A stretch of DNA of 64,000 bases from CAVVAE01 sp963746185 (GTDB lineage Bacteria > Actinomycetota > Actinomycetes > Propionibacteriales > Nocardioidaceae), in contig CAVVAE010000004.1 in NCBI GenBank assembly GCA_963746185.1, forward strand, positions 558,001 through 622,000, in the 5' to 3' direction. Below are positions 28,390-37,734 of this stretch, one piece after another. Every line of letters starts with the position of its first letter. Within the stretch, counting starts at the first letter, position 1. A program made the translations under genes and the position numbers. The notes beneath the pieces are model-generated. The model was not told the origin of the DNA and searched no databases. It worked only from the letters and a program-made list of their open reading frames with translations.

Positions 28390-30101
28390 GATGTCGAGTC
28401 ACTTCCTTGGCCGACCCGAGACGTCGGCGGATAGAGCGGCATGTTGTCGCGGTAGCGGTAGTAAGGGACCTGCTCGGCGGGAAGAGGGGTGTTGCCAAGG
28501 ATCAGATCCGCGGCCTTTTCGGCGACCATCATGATCGGCGCGTAGATGTTGCCATTGGTGACGTACGGCATGACCGATGCGTCGACGACACGAAGGCCGT
28601 CGACACCGTGCACCCGCATCGACCGCGGATCGACCACGGACATTTCATCGACACCCATCTTGGCACTACAGGAGGGGTGCAACGCTGTTTCGGCGTCCTT
28701 CGCAACCCAATCGAGAATCTCCTCGTCCGTCTCGACACCTGGCCCGGGCGACAGCTCTCCGTCGTTGAACGGTGCGAAGGCGGGCTGCGTGAGGATGGTC
28801 CGCGCCACCCGGACTGCTTCGACCCACTCTTTGCGATCGGTCGGGGTCGAGAGGTAGTTGAACAGCAGAGCCGGATGCTTCTTTGGGTCGGTCGAAGTGA
28901 TCTTGACGGTGCCACGGGTGTCGGCGTACATCGGCCCGACGTGCACCTGGTAGCCGTGTCCCTTGGTCGGGGACGATCCGTCGTACCGGATCGCCACCGG
29001 CAAGAAGTGGAACATCAGGTTGGGGTAGTCGACGTCGTCGTTGCTGCGGCAGAAGCCGCCGCCCTCGAAGTGGTTGGTCGCCCCCAAGCCCCTGCGGAAG
29101 AACAACCAGTCGAAGCCAATCTTCGGACGCGCCCGCCATCGCAAGCCCGGGGCGATCGACACCGGCTGCTTGGACGCGTACTGGATGTAGGCCTCGAGAT
29201 GGTCCTGGAGGTTTTCCCCCACGCCTGGAGAGTGGTGTACGACGTCGATGCCCAGCGCGCGAAGCTCGCGCTCGTTGCCGACCCCGGAGAGCTGGAGCAG
29301 CTGAGGCGAGTTGATGGCGCCACCGCACAGGATGACCTCGGCGCCTCGAACGTGTCGCTTGGACTTCCCGGCGTGCAGGTAGTCCACGCCGACAGCACGC
29401 TTGCCAGCGAAGACCACCTTGGTCGTCAGTGCGCGCGTCTCGACACGCAGGTTCGGGCGTTTCATCACCGGATGCAGGTAGGCGCGAGACGCCGACAGCC
29501 GGCGACCTCGGTGGAGGTTGCGGTCGAATCGCGCGAAGCCCTCCTGCCGGTAGCCGTTGACGTCATCGGTCAACGGGTAGCCGGCCTGTTGCGCGGCTTC
29601 GAAGAATGCCGCGAAGAGCGGATTGGTCGCGGGGCCGCGCTCCAGAACGAGCGGACCCGAGTCCCCGCGCCAGTCGTCGGCGCCAGCCATGCAGGTCTCC
29701 AGCCGCTTGAAGTAGGGCAGGCAGTGCAGGTAGTCCCAGTCCTCCATGCCGGGATCCGCGGCCCATCGCTCGTAGTCGAGCGGGTTGCCGCGCTGGAAGA
29801 TCATGCCGTTGATGCTGCTCGACCCACCGAGCAGCTTGCCGCGCGCGTGGAACACTCGCCGGCCGCCCATGAACGGCTCCGGCTCCGTCCTGTAGCGCCA
29901 GTCGTAGAAGCGCCTTCCGATCGGGATCGGGAGTGCCGCCGGCATGTTGATGAACGGGTCGAACTTGTAGTCGGCGTGCCCCGCCTCGAGCACGAGCACC
30001 GAGTTCGCCGGGTCGGCGCTGAGCCGGTTGGCGAGGGCGCTGCCGGCCGAACCCCCTCCGACGATGATGTAGTCCCAGGTCGTGTCGCGGCCGGTGGCCA
30101 T
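28386..30101 (-). CDS. betA: Choline dehydrogenase (GMC oxidoreductase)
   Basis: 571-residue FAD enzyme of the glucose-methanol-choline family: IIVGGGSAGSALANRL near residue 12, GMC signature 1 around RGKLLGGSSSINGMIFQRGN near residue 90, signature 2 at GAINSPQLLQLSGVG near residue 260, and C-terminal HPSCSAKMG plus VTNGNIYAPIMMVAEK with the catalytic region. It oxidises choline to betaine aldehyde. Overlaps betB by one base upstream and proV by 4 bp downstream, giving an import-plus-oxidation operon. Confidence 0.92.
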   Translation of the reverse strand: MATGRDTTWDYIIVGGGSAGSALANRLSADPANSVLVLEAGHADYKFDPFINMPAALPIPIGRRFYDWRYRTEPEPFMGGRRVFHARGKLLGGSSSINGMIFQRGNPLDYERWAADPGMEDWDYLHCLPYFKRLETCMAGADDWRGDSGPLVLERGPATNPLFAAFFEAAQQAGYPLTDDVNGYRQEGFARFDRNLHRGRRLSASRAYLHPVMKRPNLRVETRALTTKVVFAGKRAVGVDYLHAGKSKRHVRGAEVILCGGAINSPQLLQLSGVGNERELRALGIDVVHHSPGVGENLQDHLEAYIQYASKQPVSIAPGLRWRARPKIGFDWLFFRRGLGATNHFEGGGFCRSNDDVDYPNLMFHFLPVAIRYDGSSPTKGHGYQVHVGPMYADTRGTVKITSTDPKKHPALLFNYLSTPTDRKEWVEAVRVARTILTQPAFAPFNDGELSPGPGVETDEEILDWVAKDAETALHPSCSAKMGVDEMSVVDPRSMRVHGVDGLRVVDASVMPYVTNGNIYAPIMMVAEKAADLILGNTPLPAEQVPYYRYRDNMPLYPPTSRVGQGSDSTS

Positions 30102-31573
30102 CAGCTGCCTCCGAACCAGCGCTGGACCTCAGGCTGCACGTTGTGCCAGACGTGCTTCGTCTCGCGGTACTCGTCGAGCCCAGCGGCACCGAGCTCTCGG
30201 CCGACGCCGGACTGCTTGTAGCCGCCCCACTCCGCCTGCGGAACGTACGGGTGGTAGTCGTTGATCCACACTGTGCCCATGCGCAGCCTGGACGCGACCC
30301 GTTCAGCCCGACCGGCGTTGGAGGTCCAGACGGCACCGGCGAGCCCGTAGATGCTGTCGTTGGCGATGCGTACAGCGTCGTCCTCGTCGGTGAAGGACTC
30401 GACAGTCAGCACCGGACCGAACGACTCGTCCTGCACCACCGTCATATCAGCCGTGCAGTCATCGAGGATGGTCGGAAGGTAGAAGTAGCCGTCGGCCAAC
30501 GACGGGTCGTCGGGGCGTGCGCCACCACACCGAAGCGTGGCGCCTTCAGCCAGACCTCGCGCGACGTACGACTCGACCTTGTCTCGGTGTGCTGCCGAGA
30601 TCAGTGCGCCGGTCTCGGCCTTCTCGTCGAAGGGGCCACCAAGTCGGATCCGGCGTGCCCGATCGGCCAGCTCGTCGACGAACTCCGCCTTGATCGAGTC
30701 CTGTACGACGAGTCGGGCACCGGCCGAGCAGACCTGACCGGAGTGCAGGAAGACGGCTGTGAGCGCGAAGTCGAGGGCTACCTCACGATCGGCGTCAGCG
30801 AAGACGATGTTGGGATTCTTTCCGCCGAGTTCGAGCGCGATCTTCTTGACGGTGGCGGCGGCGTTTGCCATCAGAGTCCGACCGGTCTGCAGCCCGCCCG
30901 TGAAGGACACCAGGTCGACGTCGGGGTGTGTGGAGAGTGGCCCGCCGGCTTCAGGGCCCGCACCGAGGACGAGGTTGGCGACGCCCGCGGGCAGACCGGC
31001 CTCGGTCAGGTAGCGCATCAGCAGGATCGCGGTCGAAGGCGTCAGCTCGCTGGGTTTGAGCACGAAGGTGTTGCCGGCGGCCAGAGCTGGGGCGACCTTC
31101 CATGAGGTCTGGAGGAGCGGGTAGTTCCACGGCGTGATGAGGGCGCAGACGCCGAGCGGTTCATGCACGATCCGGCTGCGCACGTTCGCTTGACCCGTGT
31201 CGACGACACGACCTGCGTCTTCGCCCGCGACACCTGCATAGAAGCGGAAGACCCCAACGATGTCGTCGACGTCGTACTCGCTCTCAACGAGGCGCTTCCC
31301 GGTGTCGAGGGACTCTGCGCGAGCGACCTCGTCCTTGTTGGCTACGAGCAAGTCGGCGACGCGGTGAAGGAGGCCGCTGCGGTCACGGACGGAGGTCGTC
31401 GCCCAGCCCGAGTTTTCGAACGCACCCCGCGCTGCCGTGATCGCGTCGACGGTGTCTTCGGGCCCGGCCTCATCGACGGTCGCGACCTGCGCGCCGTCAG
31501 CCGGGCAGCGAATCTCGCGCCGTCCACCACCCCGCGCAGACCGCCATTCGCCGTCGATGAAAAGATCGGGCAC
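30101..31573 (-). CDS. betB: Betaine aldehyde dehydrogenase
   Basis: About 490-residue NAD(P)+-dependent aldehyde dehydrogenase. Catalytic Glu lies in IALELGGKNPNIVF, catalytic Cys in HSGQVCSAGARLVV, and PWNYPLLQTSWKVAPALAAGN is the coenzyme-binding strand. In this operon with betA the likely reaction is betaine aldehyde to glycine betaine. GGAGG lies four bases before GTG 31573; a TTG at 31576 is the alternative start but is too close to the RBS. First gene of the minus-strand operon; the palindromic operator at 31602–31623 is ~30 bp upstream. Confidence 0.92.
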   Translation of the reverse strand: MPDLFIDGEWRSARGGGRREIRCPADGAQVATVDEAGPEDTVDAITAARGAFENSGWATTSVRDRSGLLHRVADLLVANKDEVARAESLDTGKRLVESEYDVDDIVGVFRFYAGVAGEDAGRVVDTGQANVRSRIVHEPLGVCALITPWNYPLLQTSWKVAPALAAGNTFVLKPSELTPSTAILLMRYLTEAGLPAGVANLVLGAGPEAGGPLSTHPDVDLVSFTGGLQTGRTLMANAAATVKKIALELGGKNPNIVFADADREVALDFALTAVFLHSGQVCSAGARLVVQDSIKAEFVDELADRARRIRLGGPFDEKAETGALISAAHRDKVESYVARGLAEGATLRCGGARPDDPSLADGYFYLPTILDDCTADMTVVQDESFGPVLTVESFTDEDDAVRIANDSIYGLAGAVWTSNAGRAERVASRLRMGTVWINDYHPYVPQAEWGGYKQSGVGRELGAAGLDEYRETKHVWHNVQPEVQRWFGGS

Positions 31574-31601
31574 CAAGCCTCCGAAACCGGTGAGATCAGG
31601 T

Positions 31602-31623
31602 CATAGTTGCGCATCACGCAACC
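31602..31623. promoter_or_regulatory. Palindromic operator upstream of betB
   Basis: Holds GTTGCG-CATCA-CGCAAC (31606–31622), same arms and spacer length as the site at 19820–19836; flanking bases CATA and C are also conserved. A further half-site CGCAAC occurs at 31636–31641. Its position just upstream of betB suits repression or antagonist-relieved control of the choline operon by the adjacent IclR protein. Confidence 0.75.
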
Positions 31624-31739
31624 CACCCTGTTCTACGCAACAACATAAGCAGTCGGAGCGCAAGGACGTCAAGCAAAACGGCCAGCCGATACGTCGCTGA
31701 GACCAGTGGGCGCCAGCGACGTCCGCGGACGGTGGAAGG

Positions 31740-32531
31740 TCAGCCCCGCCAGCCAAGTCGGCGTGAGACCTCGTCGGCCGCGGCCTGTACGGCCTCCCCG
31801 AGCTGAGGCACGCGCCGCGCGTCGATCCGGAATGTCGGTCCGGAGATGCTCATCGAGGCAACCGGCTCGCCGTGGGAGTTACGGATCGGTGCCGCCACTG
31901 CCGTGAGGCCGATCTCGAGCTCGTCGATCGCGAACGCATACCCCCGCGTCCGCACCTCGTCGACCTCGCGCAGCAGACCGTCCATCGTGGTGATGGTGTT
32001 CGCGGTGTATGACCGCAAGGCCGGGACCTGCCGGGCGACCTCGCTAGGCTCGAGCGCGCTGAGCAGCACCTTGCCGTTCGACGTTGCGTGCAAGGGGATT
32101 CGTTGTCCGACCCAGTTGTGTGGCTGCAAGGCAGACGACCCGGCCACCTGGTCCATGTAGAGCGCCGCGCCGTCGGAGAGGACAGCCACATTGACGGTCT
32201 CGCCGGTGCGCTGCGCCAGTTGCCGCGTCACTCCTCGGCTTTCCTGTACGAGGTCGAGCCGCGACGTCGTGGCGCCGGCGAGGCGGAGCAGGCCGGTGCC
32301 CAGTCGGTACTTCCCGCGGCCGGCGTTCTGTTCGACCAGGTTTCGACGCTCGAGCGCGGCCGTCAGTCGGAAGGCGGTGGACTTGTGAACCCCGAGCTCG
32401 CGAGCCAACTCAGTGACCCCGGACTCGCCCGTGCGAGCCAAGATCTCGAGGATGGCAACGGCGCGGTCGACCGACTGAACCGGACTGGCCGTCTCGGTGA
32501 TATCGCCCGAATCCGCGGGGCTGTTGTTCAT
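31740..32531 (-). CDS. IclR-family transcriptional regulator (betaine regulon candidate)
   Basis: 263 residues: N-terminal winged helix (~20–85; VQSVDRAVAILEILAR, ELARELGVHKSTAFRLTAALE) and C-terminal effector-binding domain (~95–255; GETVNVAVLSDGAALYMDQV, GYAFAIDELEIGLTAVAAPI). Lies directly upstream of the betB operon on the same strand and divergent from purU. The shared palindrome before betB and before the demethylase operon is the obvious candidate target, which would make this the local choline/betaine regulator. The effector is unknown. Confidence 0.88.
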   Translation of the reverse strand: MNNSPADSGDITETASPVQSVDRAVAILEILARTGESGVTELARELGVHKSTAFRLTAALERRNLVEQNAGRGKYRLGTGLLRLAGATTSRLDLVQESRGVTRQLAQRTGETVNVAVLSDGAALYMDQVAGSSALQPHNWVGQRIPLHATSNGKVLLSALEPSEVARQVPALRSYTANTITTMDGLLREVDEVRTRGYAFAIDELEIGLTAVAAPIRNSHGEPVASMSISGPTFRIDARRVPQLGEAVQAAADEVSRRLGWRG

Positions 32532-32590
32532 AGCGAAACACTAATGCATAAAGAGCGACAACAGCCACAAGCGCAGGGAATACTCGCACC

Positions 32591-33460
32591 ATGACGCCTC
32601 CACCCCCCGCCGGCGGCATGGTCTTGAGGTTGCGGTGTCCAGACCGCCCGGGGATCGTGCACGCGGTGTCAGGTTTCCTGGTGCAGAACTCGGCCAACAT
32701 CGAGCAGAGCCAACAATACGGCGATGCCGAGTCGGGCGGATTTTTCATGCGTGTCCAGTTCGCCTTGCTGGGTGATGACGTCAGTGTCGAGGAGATGCGG
32801 TCCCGCTTCGCGCCGGTCGCCGACTCCTTCGGCATGACGTGGGAGATGTGGGACGCCGACTCGCCGTACCGGACATTGATCATGGTGTCGAAGTTCGGCC
32901 ACTGCCTCAACGACCTGCTCTTCCGCTGGAGCACGGGGTCACTCCAGATCGATGTACCGGCGATTGTTTCCAACCACCGCGACTTCGAACGCCTGGCGGC
33001 GTCGTACGACATCCCGTTCCACCACATCCCGGTGACGCCGGAGACGAAGGCTGACGCCGAGAAGCAGTTGCTTGCACTCGTCGACGAGCTGGACATCGAC
33101 CTCGTAGTGCTCGCGCGCTACATGCAAGTGCTCTCAGACGAGACGTGTCAGGCACTCTCAGGCAAGGCGATCAACATCCATCACTCGTTCCTGCCGGGCT
33201 TCAAGGGCGCCAAGCCCTACCACCAGGCACACCAACGCGGGGTCAAGCTGATCGGAGCCACAGCGCACTACGTCACCGGCGATCTCGATGAGGGGCCGAT
33301 CATCGAGCAGGACGTCGCTCGCGTCGACCACAGCTACACGGCAGAACAACTCGTCGCGGCGGGTCGAGACGTCGAGTGCTCGGTGCTAGCGCGGGCAGTG
33401 CGTTGGCACTCCGAGACTCGGGTGATGCTCAACGGCTCCCGCACCGTCGTCTTCCGCTAA
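32591..33460 (+). CDS. purU: Formyltetrahydrofolate deformylase
   Basis: 289 residues: N-terminal ACT domain (~10–90; RLRCPDRPGIVHAVSGFL) and C-terminal formyltransferase-fold hydrolase domain with INIHHSFLPGFKGAKPYHQA and IGATAHYVTGDLDEGPII, which carry the catalytic Asn/His/Asp set. Hydrolyses 10-formyl-THF to formate and THF, recycling folate when one-carbon units are in excess. Placement between the betaine operon and the corrinoid methyltransferase module implies it drains methyl-derived C1 units. Divergent from the IclR gene, sharing 59 bp of promoter DNA. Confidence 0.94.
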   Translation: MTPPPPAGGMVLRLRCPDRPGIVHAVSGFLVQNSANIEQSQQYGDAESGGFFMRVQFALLGDDVSVEEMRSRFAPVADSFGMTWEMWDADSPYRTLIMVSKFGHCLNDLLFRWSTGSLQIDVPAIVSNHRDFERLAASYDIPFHHIPVTPETKADAEKQLLALVDELDIDLVVLARYMQVLSDETCQALSGKAINIHHSFLPGFKGAKPYHQAHQRGVKLIGATAHYVTGDLDEGPIIEQDVARVDHSYTAEQLVAAGRDVECSVLARAVRWHSETRVMLNGSRTVVFR

Positions 33461-33477
33461 CCACATCGCCCCTCCCG

Positions 33478-33535
33478 TTGACCCGGCACTTGTGGTTGCG
33501 CCAGCCGGCAGTTGTGGTTGCCCCAACCGGCACTT
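33478..33535 (+). repeat. Left array of 22-bp repeats (3 units)
   Basis: Three units with an exact 22-bp period (CCGGCA at 33483, 33505 and 33527), consensus around CCGGCACTTGTGGTTGCG. They lie between the purU stop and the nuclease-like gene, and are in inverted orientation relative to the five-unit array at 34548–34651. Confidence 0.8.
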
Positions 33536-33603
33536 CTGTGCGCCGGACGTACGCCTGTGGATAGCCGCCGCGCGTTGAGCGTCTGCCGCGCCATAGTTCG
33601 ACG

Positions 33604-34512
33604 ATGCTCAAGCCACCGCCCCCAATTGCGGTACCGCGCGAACCCTTCACCGCCAAGCAGGCCGAAGCCATCGGGATCTCGCGCCAACGGCTGCGGCAAG
33701 CGCTGCATGACCGGACGGTACGACGCGTGCTTCGCGGTGTGTATCAGGCAACATCGATCCCAGACACGCTGATCAGCCGAGCGAAGGCCGCGGCACTTGT
33801 GGTCTCCCCGTTTGCAGTCGTGTGCGACCGCACCGCGGGTTGGCTGCTCGGGGTAGATGTGTTCCGCTACCGCGAGTTGGACATCCTTCCACCGCTAGAG
33901 ACTTTCGTCCTCAGGGACTGTGCGCGGATTCGTAGATCAGGCATCCGCGGCGGCGAAAGGGATCTAAGTGCCGGCGATGTCATGACGATTCACGGGGTGA
34001 AGGTGACAACTCCGTTGCGGACTGCGCTCGACCTGGGCTGTCTGCTGTCTCGACGCGATGCCCTCGCGGCACTCGATGGGTTCATGAGGGTGCATCGCCT
34101 CACCCATGATGACTTCTCAGCTAGCCTTCCTCGATATTTCCGCAGACGTGGTGTGCGTCAGTTGCGCGGGCTCGTCGCATTGGCTGATGCGCGCGCCGAG
34201 TCACCCGGTGAGTCATGGATGAGACTCGAGATCGTCGATGCTGGCTTACCAATTCCCGAACTGCAGTGGTCTATCAAGCAGGATGGCCGCGAGCTCTTCC
34301 GGCTGGACCTCGCCTACCCCCGCGCCCGAGTGTGCGTCGAGTACGACGGTGAGGAGTTCCATGACTCACCAGACCGCAAGGACGCGGACCACAAACGCCG
34401 AGACTGGCTTCGAAGCCGCGGCTGGACCGTCATCGTCGTCAAGAAGGGCAATTTCACTGGTGATGCCATTGCCATCTGGACCAACGAGGTGAGGCGGGCT
34501 ATTCACTACTGA
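33604..34512 (+). CDS. AbiEi-like N-terminus plus DUF559/Vsr-like endonuclease-fold protein
   Basis: 302 residues. The N-terminus (~15–50; FTAKQAEAIGISRQRLRQAL … VLRGVYQ) resembles the winged-helix lead of AbiEi-type antitoxin-like proteins. The C-terminal ~110 residues (SPGESWMRLEIVDAGLP … RLDLAYPRARVCVEYDGEEFH … DWLRSRGWTVIVV) fit the DUF559/very-short-patch-repair PD-(D/E)XK nuclease fold with the acidic residues E, D and E-x-D in place. Activity is unproven. The gene is enclosed by inverted 22-bp repeat arrays and uses somewhat more AT-rich codons than neighbours, suggesting a mobile or recently gained cassette. It interrupts the C1 gene cluster. Confidence 0.75.
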   Translation: MLKPPPPIAVPREPFTAKQAEAIGISRQRLRQALHDRTVRRVLRGVYQATSIPDTLISRAKAAALVVSPFAVVCDRTAGWLLGVDVFRYRELDILPPLETFVLRDCARIRRSGIRGGERDLSAGDVMTIHGVKVTTPLRTALDLGCLLSRRDALAALDGFMRVHRLTHDDFSASLPRYFRRRGVRQLRGLVALADARAESPGESWMRLEIVDAGLPIPELQWSIKQDGRELFRLDLAYPRARVCVEYDGEEFHDSPDRKDADHKRRDWLRSRGWTVIVVKKGNFTGDAIAIWTNEVRRAIHY

Positions 34513-34547
34513 CCCGACAACGCACCCCGCGTGCCGCCGTACTCCCC

Positions 34548-34651
34548 ACAACCGCCGGGTCACGCAACCACAACCGCCGGGTCACGCAACCACAACCGCC
34601 GGGTCACGCAACCACAACTGCCGGGTCACGCAACCACAACCGCCGGGTCAA
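34548..34651 (+). repeat. Right array of 22-bp repeats (5 units)
   Basis: Five near-perfect tandem units, period 22 bp (CCGGGT at 34555, 34577, 34599, 34621, 34643), core CCGGGTCACGCAACCACAA. They are contiguous without spacers, so this is not CRISPR. The reverse complement matches the left array, and both outer edges end in TTGACCCGGC, so the pair forms a long inverted flank around the nuclease-like gene. Confidence 0.85.
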
Positions 34652-34661
34652 CAGGGATGGG

Positions 34662-36101
34662 TTAGTCGCCGAGTTCGGCGCGGCGTCGTACGACGTACTC
34701 CTCCAGCTCGGCGCGGATCGCCTCATCGAGCGGAGGTTGCTCGTACGTCTCGAGCTTCTCCTTGTAGATCTTGGTCGCCCGGGCCGCCGTGTCCAGTCCA
34801 CCTGTGCGCATCCACTTCTCGTAGTTGTCCGACGACGACAGGAACGGCCGGTAGAAGCAGGTCCGGAATCGCTCCATCGTGTGCATCGCCCCCAGGAAGT
34901 GGCCACCGTGGCCGACCTCCTCATGCGCCCCGAACGCCAACGAGTCCTCGTCAATCTCCAGTGGCGTGAACTCAACTTGCAGCATCTCCAACAGCTGGAC
35001 GTCGATGATGAACTTCTCGTAGCCGGCGACCAGCCCGCCTTCAAGCCAACCCGCAGAGTGCATCACCCAGTTCGCCCCGGCCAAGAACGTCGGCAGCAGG
35101 GTCATCGTCGCTTCGTAGCCGGCCTGCGCGTCTGGCACCTGGCTCGATGTCAGACCTCCACCGGAGCGAAACGGCAGTCCGAGGCTTCGCGCAATCTGGC
35201 CCGTGCAGAACAGCCCGATCGCGGACTCTGGCGTGCCGAACGTCGGCGAACCCGACTGCATGTCGATGTTGGACAGGAACGACCCGAAGATCACCGGGCA
35301 GCCCGGTCGGATCAGCTGCGAGAGCGCGATGCCAGACAACGCCTCGGCCATCTGCTGCACCAACGCCGCCGGAATGGTCACCGGTGACATCGCACCCATC
35401 AGCAGGAAAGGCGTGAGTACGACGGGCTGGGCCGCCTCGCAGTACTCGAACATCGCGTCGAGCATCCGGTCGTCCCAGCGCAGCGGCGAGTTGCAGTTGA
35501 TCAGCGAGATCGAGGCCGGAGTCTTCTCGATCACGTCACGACCACCGAAGAGGATCGAGCTCATCGCGATCGTGTCGGCCGCGTTGACACCCGAGACGAC
35601 GTTGCCCATGTAGATCTTGTCGGTCAGCGTCTGCAGCGCGTAGGTCATGTCGAGGTGTCGCGAGTCGAGAGCCGTGTCGTTGGGCTCACAGACGACTCCA
35701 CCGGCGGAGTCCATCACGTCGAACGATTGTGAGAGCTTCGCGAAGTTGCGGAAGTCGTCCATCGTGGCGTCGCGTCGTACCTCACCCTCCCGCAGGAACG
35801 GGGGCCCGTAGACCGCGGAGAAGGCCATCGCGTCGCCACCGATGTGGACCGAGTTGGCCGGGTTGCGGGCCTGAACGTCGAACTCCTTCGGCGCCTTCGC
35901 CACCTGCTCCATCACGAAGTCCGGGTCGAGGAAGACCGTGTTGTCCTCGACCCGTTGGCCGGCCTTACGGAACAGCTCGAGAGCACGGTCGGACATGAAC
36001 TCCACACCGATCTCGGTGACAATCCGTCGCCAGCCGGCATCCAAGGCTGCCATCGCGTCGTCCGACAGCACCTCGTAGCGCGGCATCGTGTTGTGGAACA
36101 T
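34662..36101 (-). CDS. MttB-superfamily methyltransferase without pyrrolysine (glycine betaine-type candidate)
   Basis: 479 residues of the COG5598 trimethylamine-methyltransferase superfamily (GVEFMSDRALELFRKAG; SGGGLTSSQVPDAQAGYEATMTLLPTFLAGANWVMHSAGWLEGGL). The frame has no internal TAG, so pyrrolysine is not used; non-Pyl members such as MtgB demethylate glycine betaine, and others act on proline betaine or carnitine. It would transfer one N-methyl group to the Co(I) corrinoid protein encoded at 37018–37683. Context (choline oxidation, betaine uptake, dimethylglycine dehydrogenase) favours glycine betaine as substrate, but this is inference. Divergent from the second IclR gene, with an operator-like palindrome between. 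Confidence 0.88.
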   Translation of the reverse strand: MFHNTMPRYEVLSDDAMAALDAGWRRIVTEIGVEFMSDRALELFRKAGQRVEDNTVFLDPDFVMEQVAKAPKEFDVQARNPANSVHIGGDAMAFSAVYGPPFLREGEVRRDATMDDFRNFAKLSQSFDVMDSAGGVVCEPNDTALDSRHLDMTYALQTLTDKIYMGNVVSGVNAADTIAMSSILFGGRDVIEKTPASISLINCNSPLRWDDRMLDAMFEYCEAAQPVVLTPFLLMGAMSPVTIPAALVQQMAEALSGIALSQLIRPGCPVIFGSFLSNIDMQSGSPTFGTPESAIGLFCTGQIARSLGLPFRSGGGLTSSQVPDAQAGYEATMTLLPTFLAGANWVMHSAGWLEGGLVAGYEKFIIDVQLLEMLQVEFTPLEIDEDSLAFGAHEEVGHGGHFLGAMHTMERFRTCFYRPFLSSSDNYEKWMRTGGLDTAARATKIYKEKLETYEQPPLDEAIRAELEEYVVRRRAELGD

Positions 36102-36163
36102 CTGGTCCTCCCGACCTCAAGCGATGGGAACGGCGCTGGAGCACGCGTCGGACCACGCCGCGG

Positions 36164-36169
36164 ATTGTA
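36164..36169 (-). promoter_or_regulatory. Candidate -10 element for the MttB-family gene
   Basis: On the minus strand TACAAT (5 of 6 to TATAAT) lies about 60 bp before the start codon. The expected -35 position falls inside the palindrome at 36182–36197, and no good -35 hexamer is present, which would fit a promoter that depends on or is blocked by the regulator bound there. Confidence 0.4.
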
Positions 36170-36181
36170 TCCGTCATGATG

Positions 36182-36197
36182 TGGAACTAAGGTTCCA
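36182..36197. promoter_or_regulatory. IclR-type palindromic operator between the MttB-family gene and its regulator
   Basis: TGGAAC-TAAG-GTTCCA is a perfect 6-bp inverted repeat with a 4-bp spacer, in the 158-bp divergent region. It differs from the GTTGCG-type palindrome upstream of betB, so the two IclR regulators probably have separate targets. Confidence 0.6.
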
Positions 36198-36259
36198 TAT
36201 TGTGGTTTCATGAGGGGTACGACGTCAACCACCTCGTCAACCACTTCAAGGAGCGACAC

Positions 36260-37017
36260 GTGAGCGGCAACGGCACCCAGGCCATTGATCGAGCAGCCGA
36301 GCTGCTCTCGCTGGTCGTGCTGGCCGAAGCGCCTCCCGCCTTCGGTGACCTCGTCACGGAGACCGGGCTCGCCAAATCCACCACCTCACGACTCCTCCAG
36401 GCTCTCGAGCGGCACCGCCTCGTGCACCGAGACGACGCCGGCGGCTACGCACCCGGCGCCCTCTTCACTATCTACGCCACTCAGCACGAGCCGCTCGACG
36501 AGATGATCGCGCTGGCCCAACCGACGCTGGAGCAGCTGAGCGAGGCCACCGGCGAAACCGTGAACCTCGCAGTCTCCCGCGGAGACTCCGTCCTCCAGAT
36601 CGCCCAGATCGACGCCACGTTCCTGCTGGGTACGACGAACTGGGTCGACGTCGACGTACCCCCGCACTGCTCGGCTCTCGGCAAGGTGTTCTACGCCGCG
36701 GGTGCCATCGAACCGCCGGCCAAGCCGCTCGAACGGCGCAGCGACAACACGATCACCGATCCCCGTGAGTTCGCCGAACAACTCCAGCAGATCCGCTGCC
36801 AGGGCTACGCCGTCACGCTCGGCGAGCTTGAGGTCGGCCTCGACGCGGTGGCCGCCCCCGTGCGCGGCCGCTCCGGAGACGTCGTCGCCGCCGTGGGCAT
36901 CTCCGGACCGAGCGACCGCATCAACCATCGACTTCCGCAGCTGGGTTCGCTGCTGAAAGGCCACGCCGAAACGCTGTCCGAGGCGCTTGGGCATGTCACC
37001 AGGAAGGAAGGCGCCGC

Positions 37018-37021
<4 letters not shown>
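36260..37021 (+). CDS. IclR-family transcriptional regulator of the corrinoid methyltransferase operon
   Basis: 253 residues from GTG 36260, which has AAGGAG at the right distance; the longer frame from ATG 36200 would cover the operator region. Winged helix ~5–65 (AIDRAAELLSLVV, DLVTETGLAKSTTSRLLQALE) and effector domain ~80–245 (GETVNLAVSRGDSVLQIAQID, GYAVTLGELEVGLDAVAAPV). First gene of a plus-strand operon, its stop overlapping the corrinoid protein start (ATGA). Likely senses a quaternary amine or a pathway product and acts at TGGAAC-N4-GTTCCA. Confidence 0.88.
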
Positions 37022-37683
<662 letters not shown>

Positions 37684-37734
37684 CCTGCATCCGTCCTCGA
37701 CACCTGACCGTCGTACTCACCTGCAAGGAAACCC

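Noticed and set aside
28407..30221. 604-codon open frame on the plus strand opposite betA
   Set aside because: Arginine/valine-rich product without domains; it mirrors betA in a high-GC frame, and betA has full GMC motifs.
34548..34651. Possible CRISPR array
   Set aside because: Units are directly contiguous with a 22-bp period and no unique spacers, and no cas genes are nearby.
33478..34651. GTTGCG halves in the 22-bp repeats as extra IclR operators
   Set aside because: The repeats lack the CGCAAC partner arm at the 5-bp spacing, so the match looks coincidental.
34662..36101. Pyrrolysine-containing methyltransferase
   Set aside because: The reading frame has no internal TAG; the protein belongs to the non-pyrrolysine MttB superfamily members.
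36102..36259. Cobalamin riboswitch controlling the corrinoid genes
   Set aside because: No B12-box-like sequence or room for the long aptamer; a protein operator is present instead.
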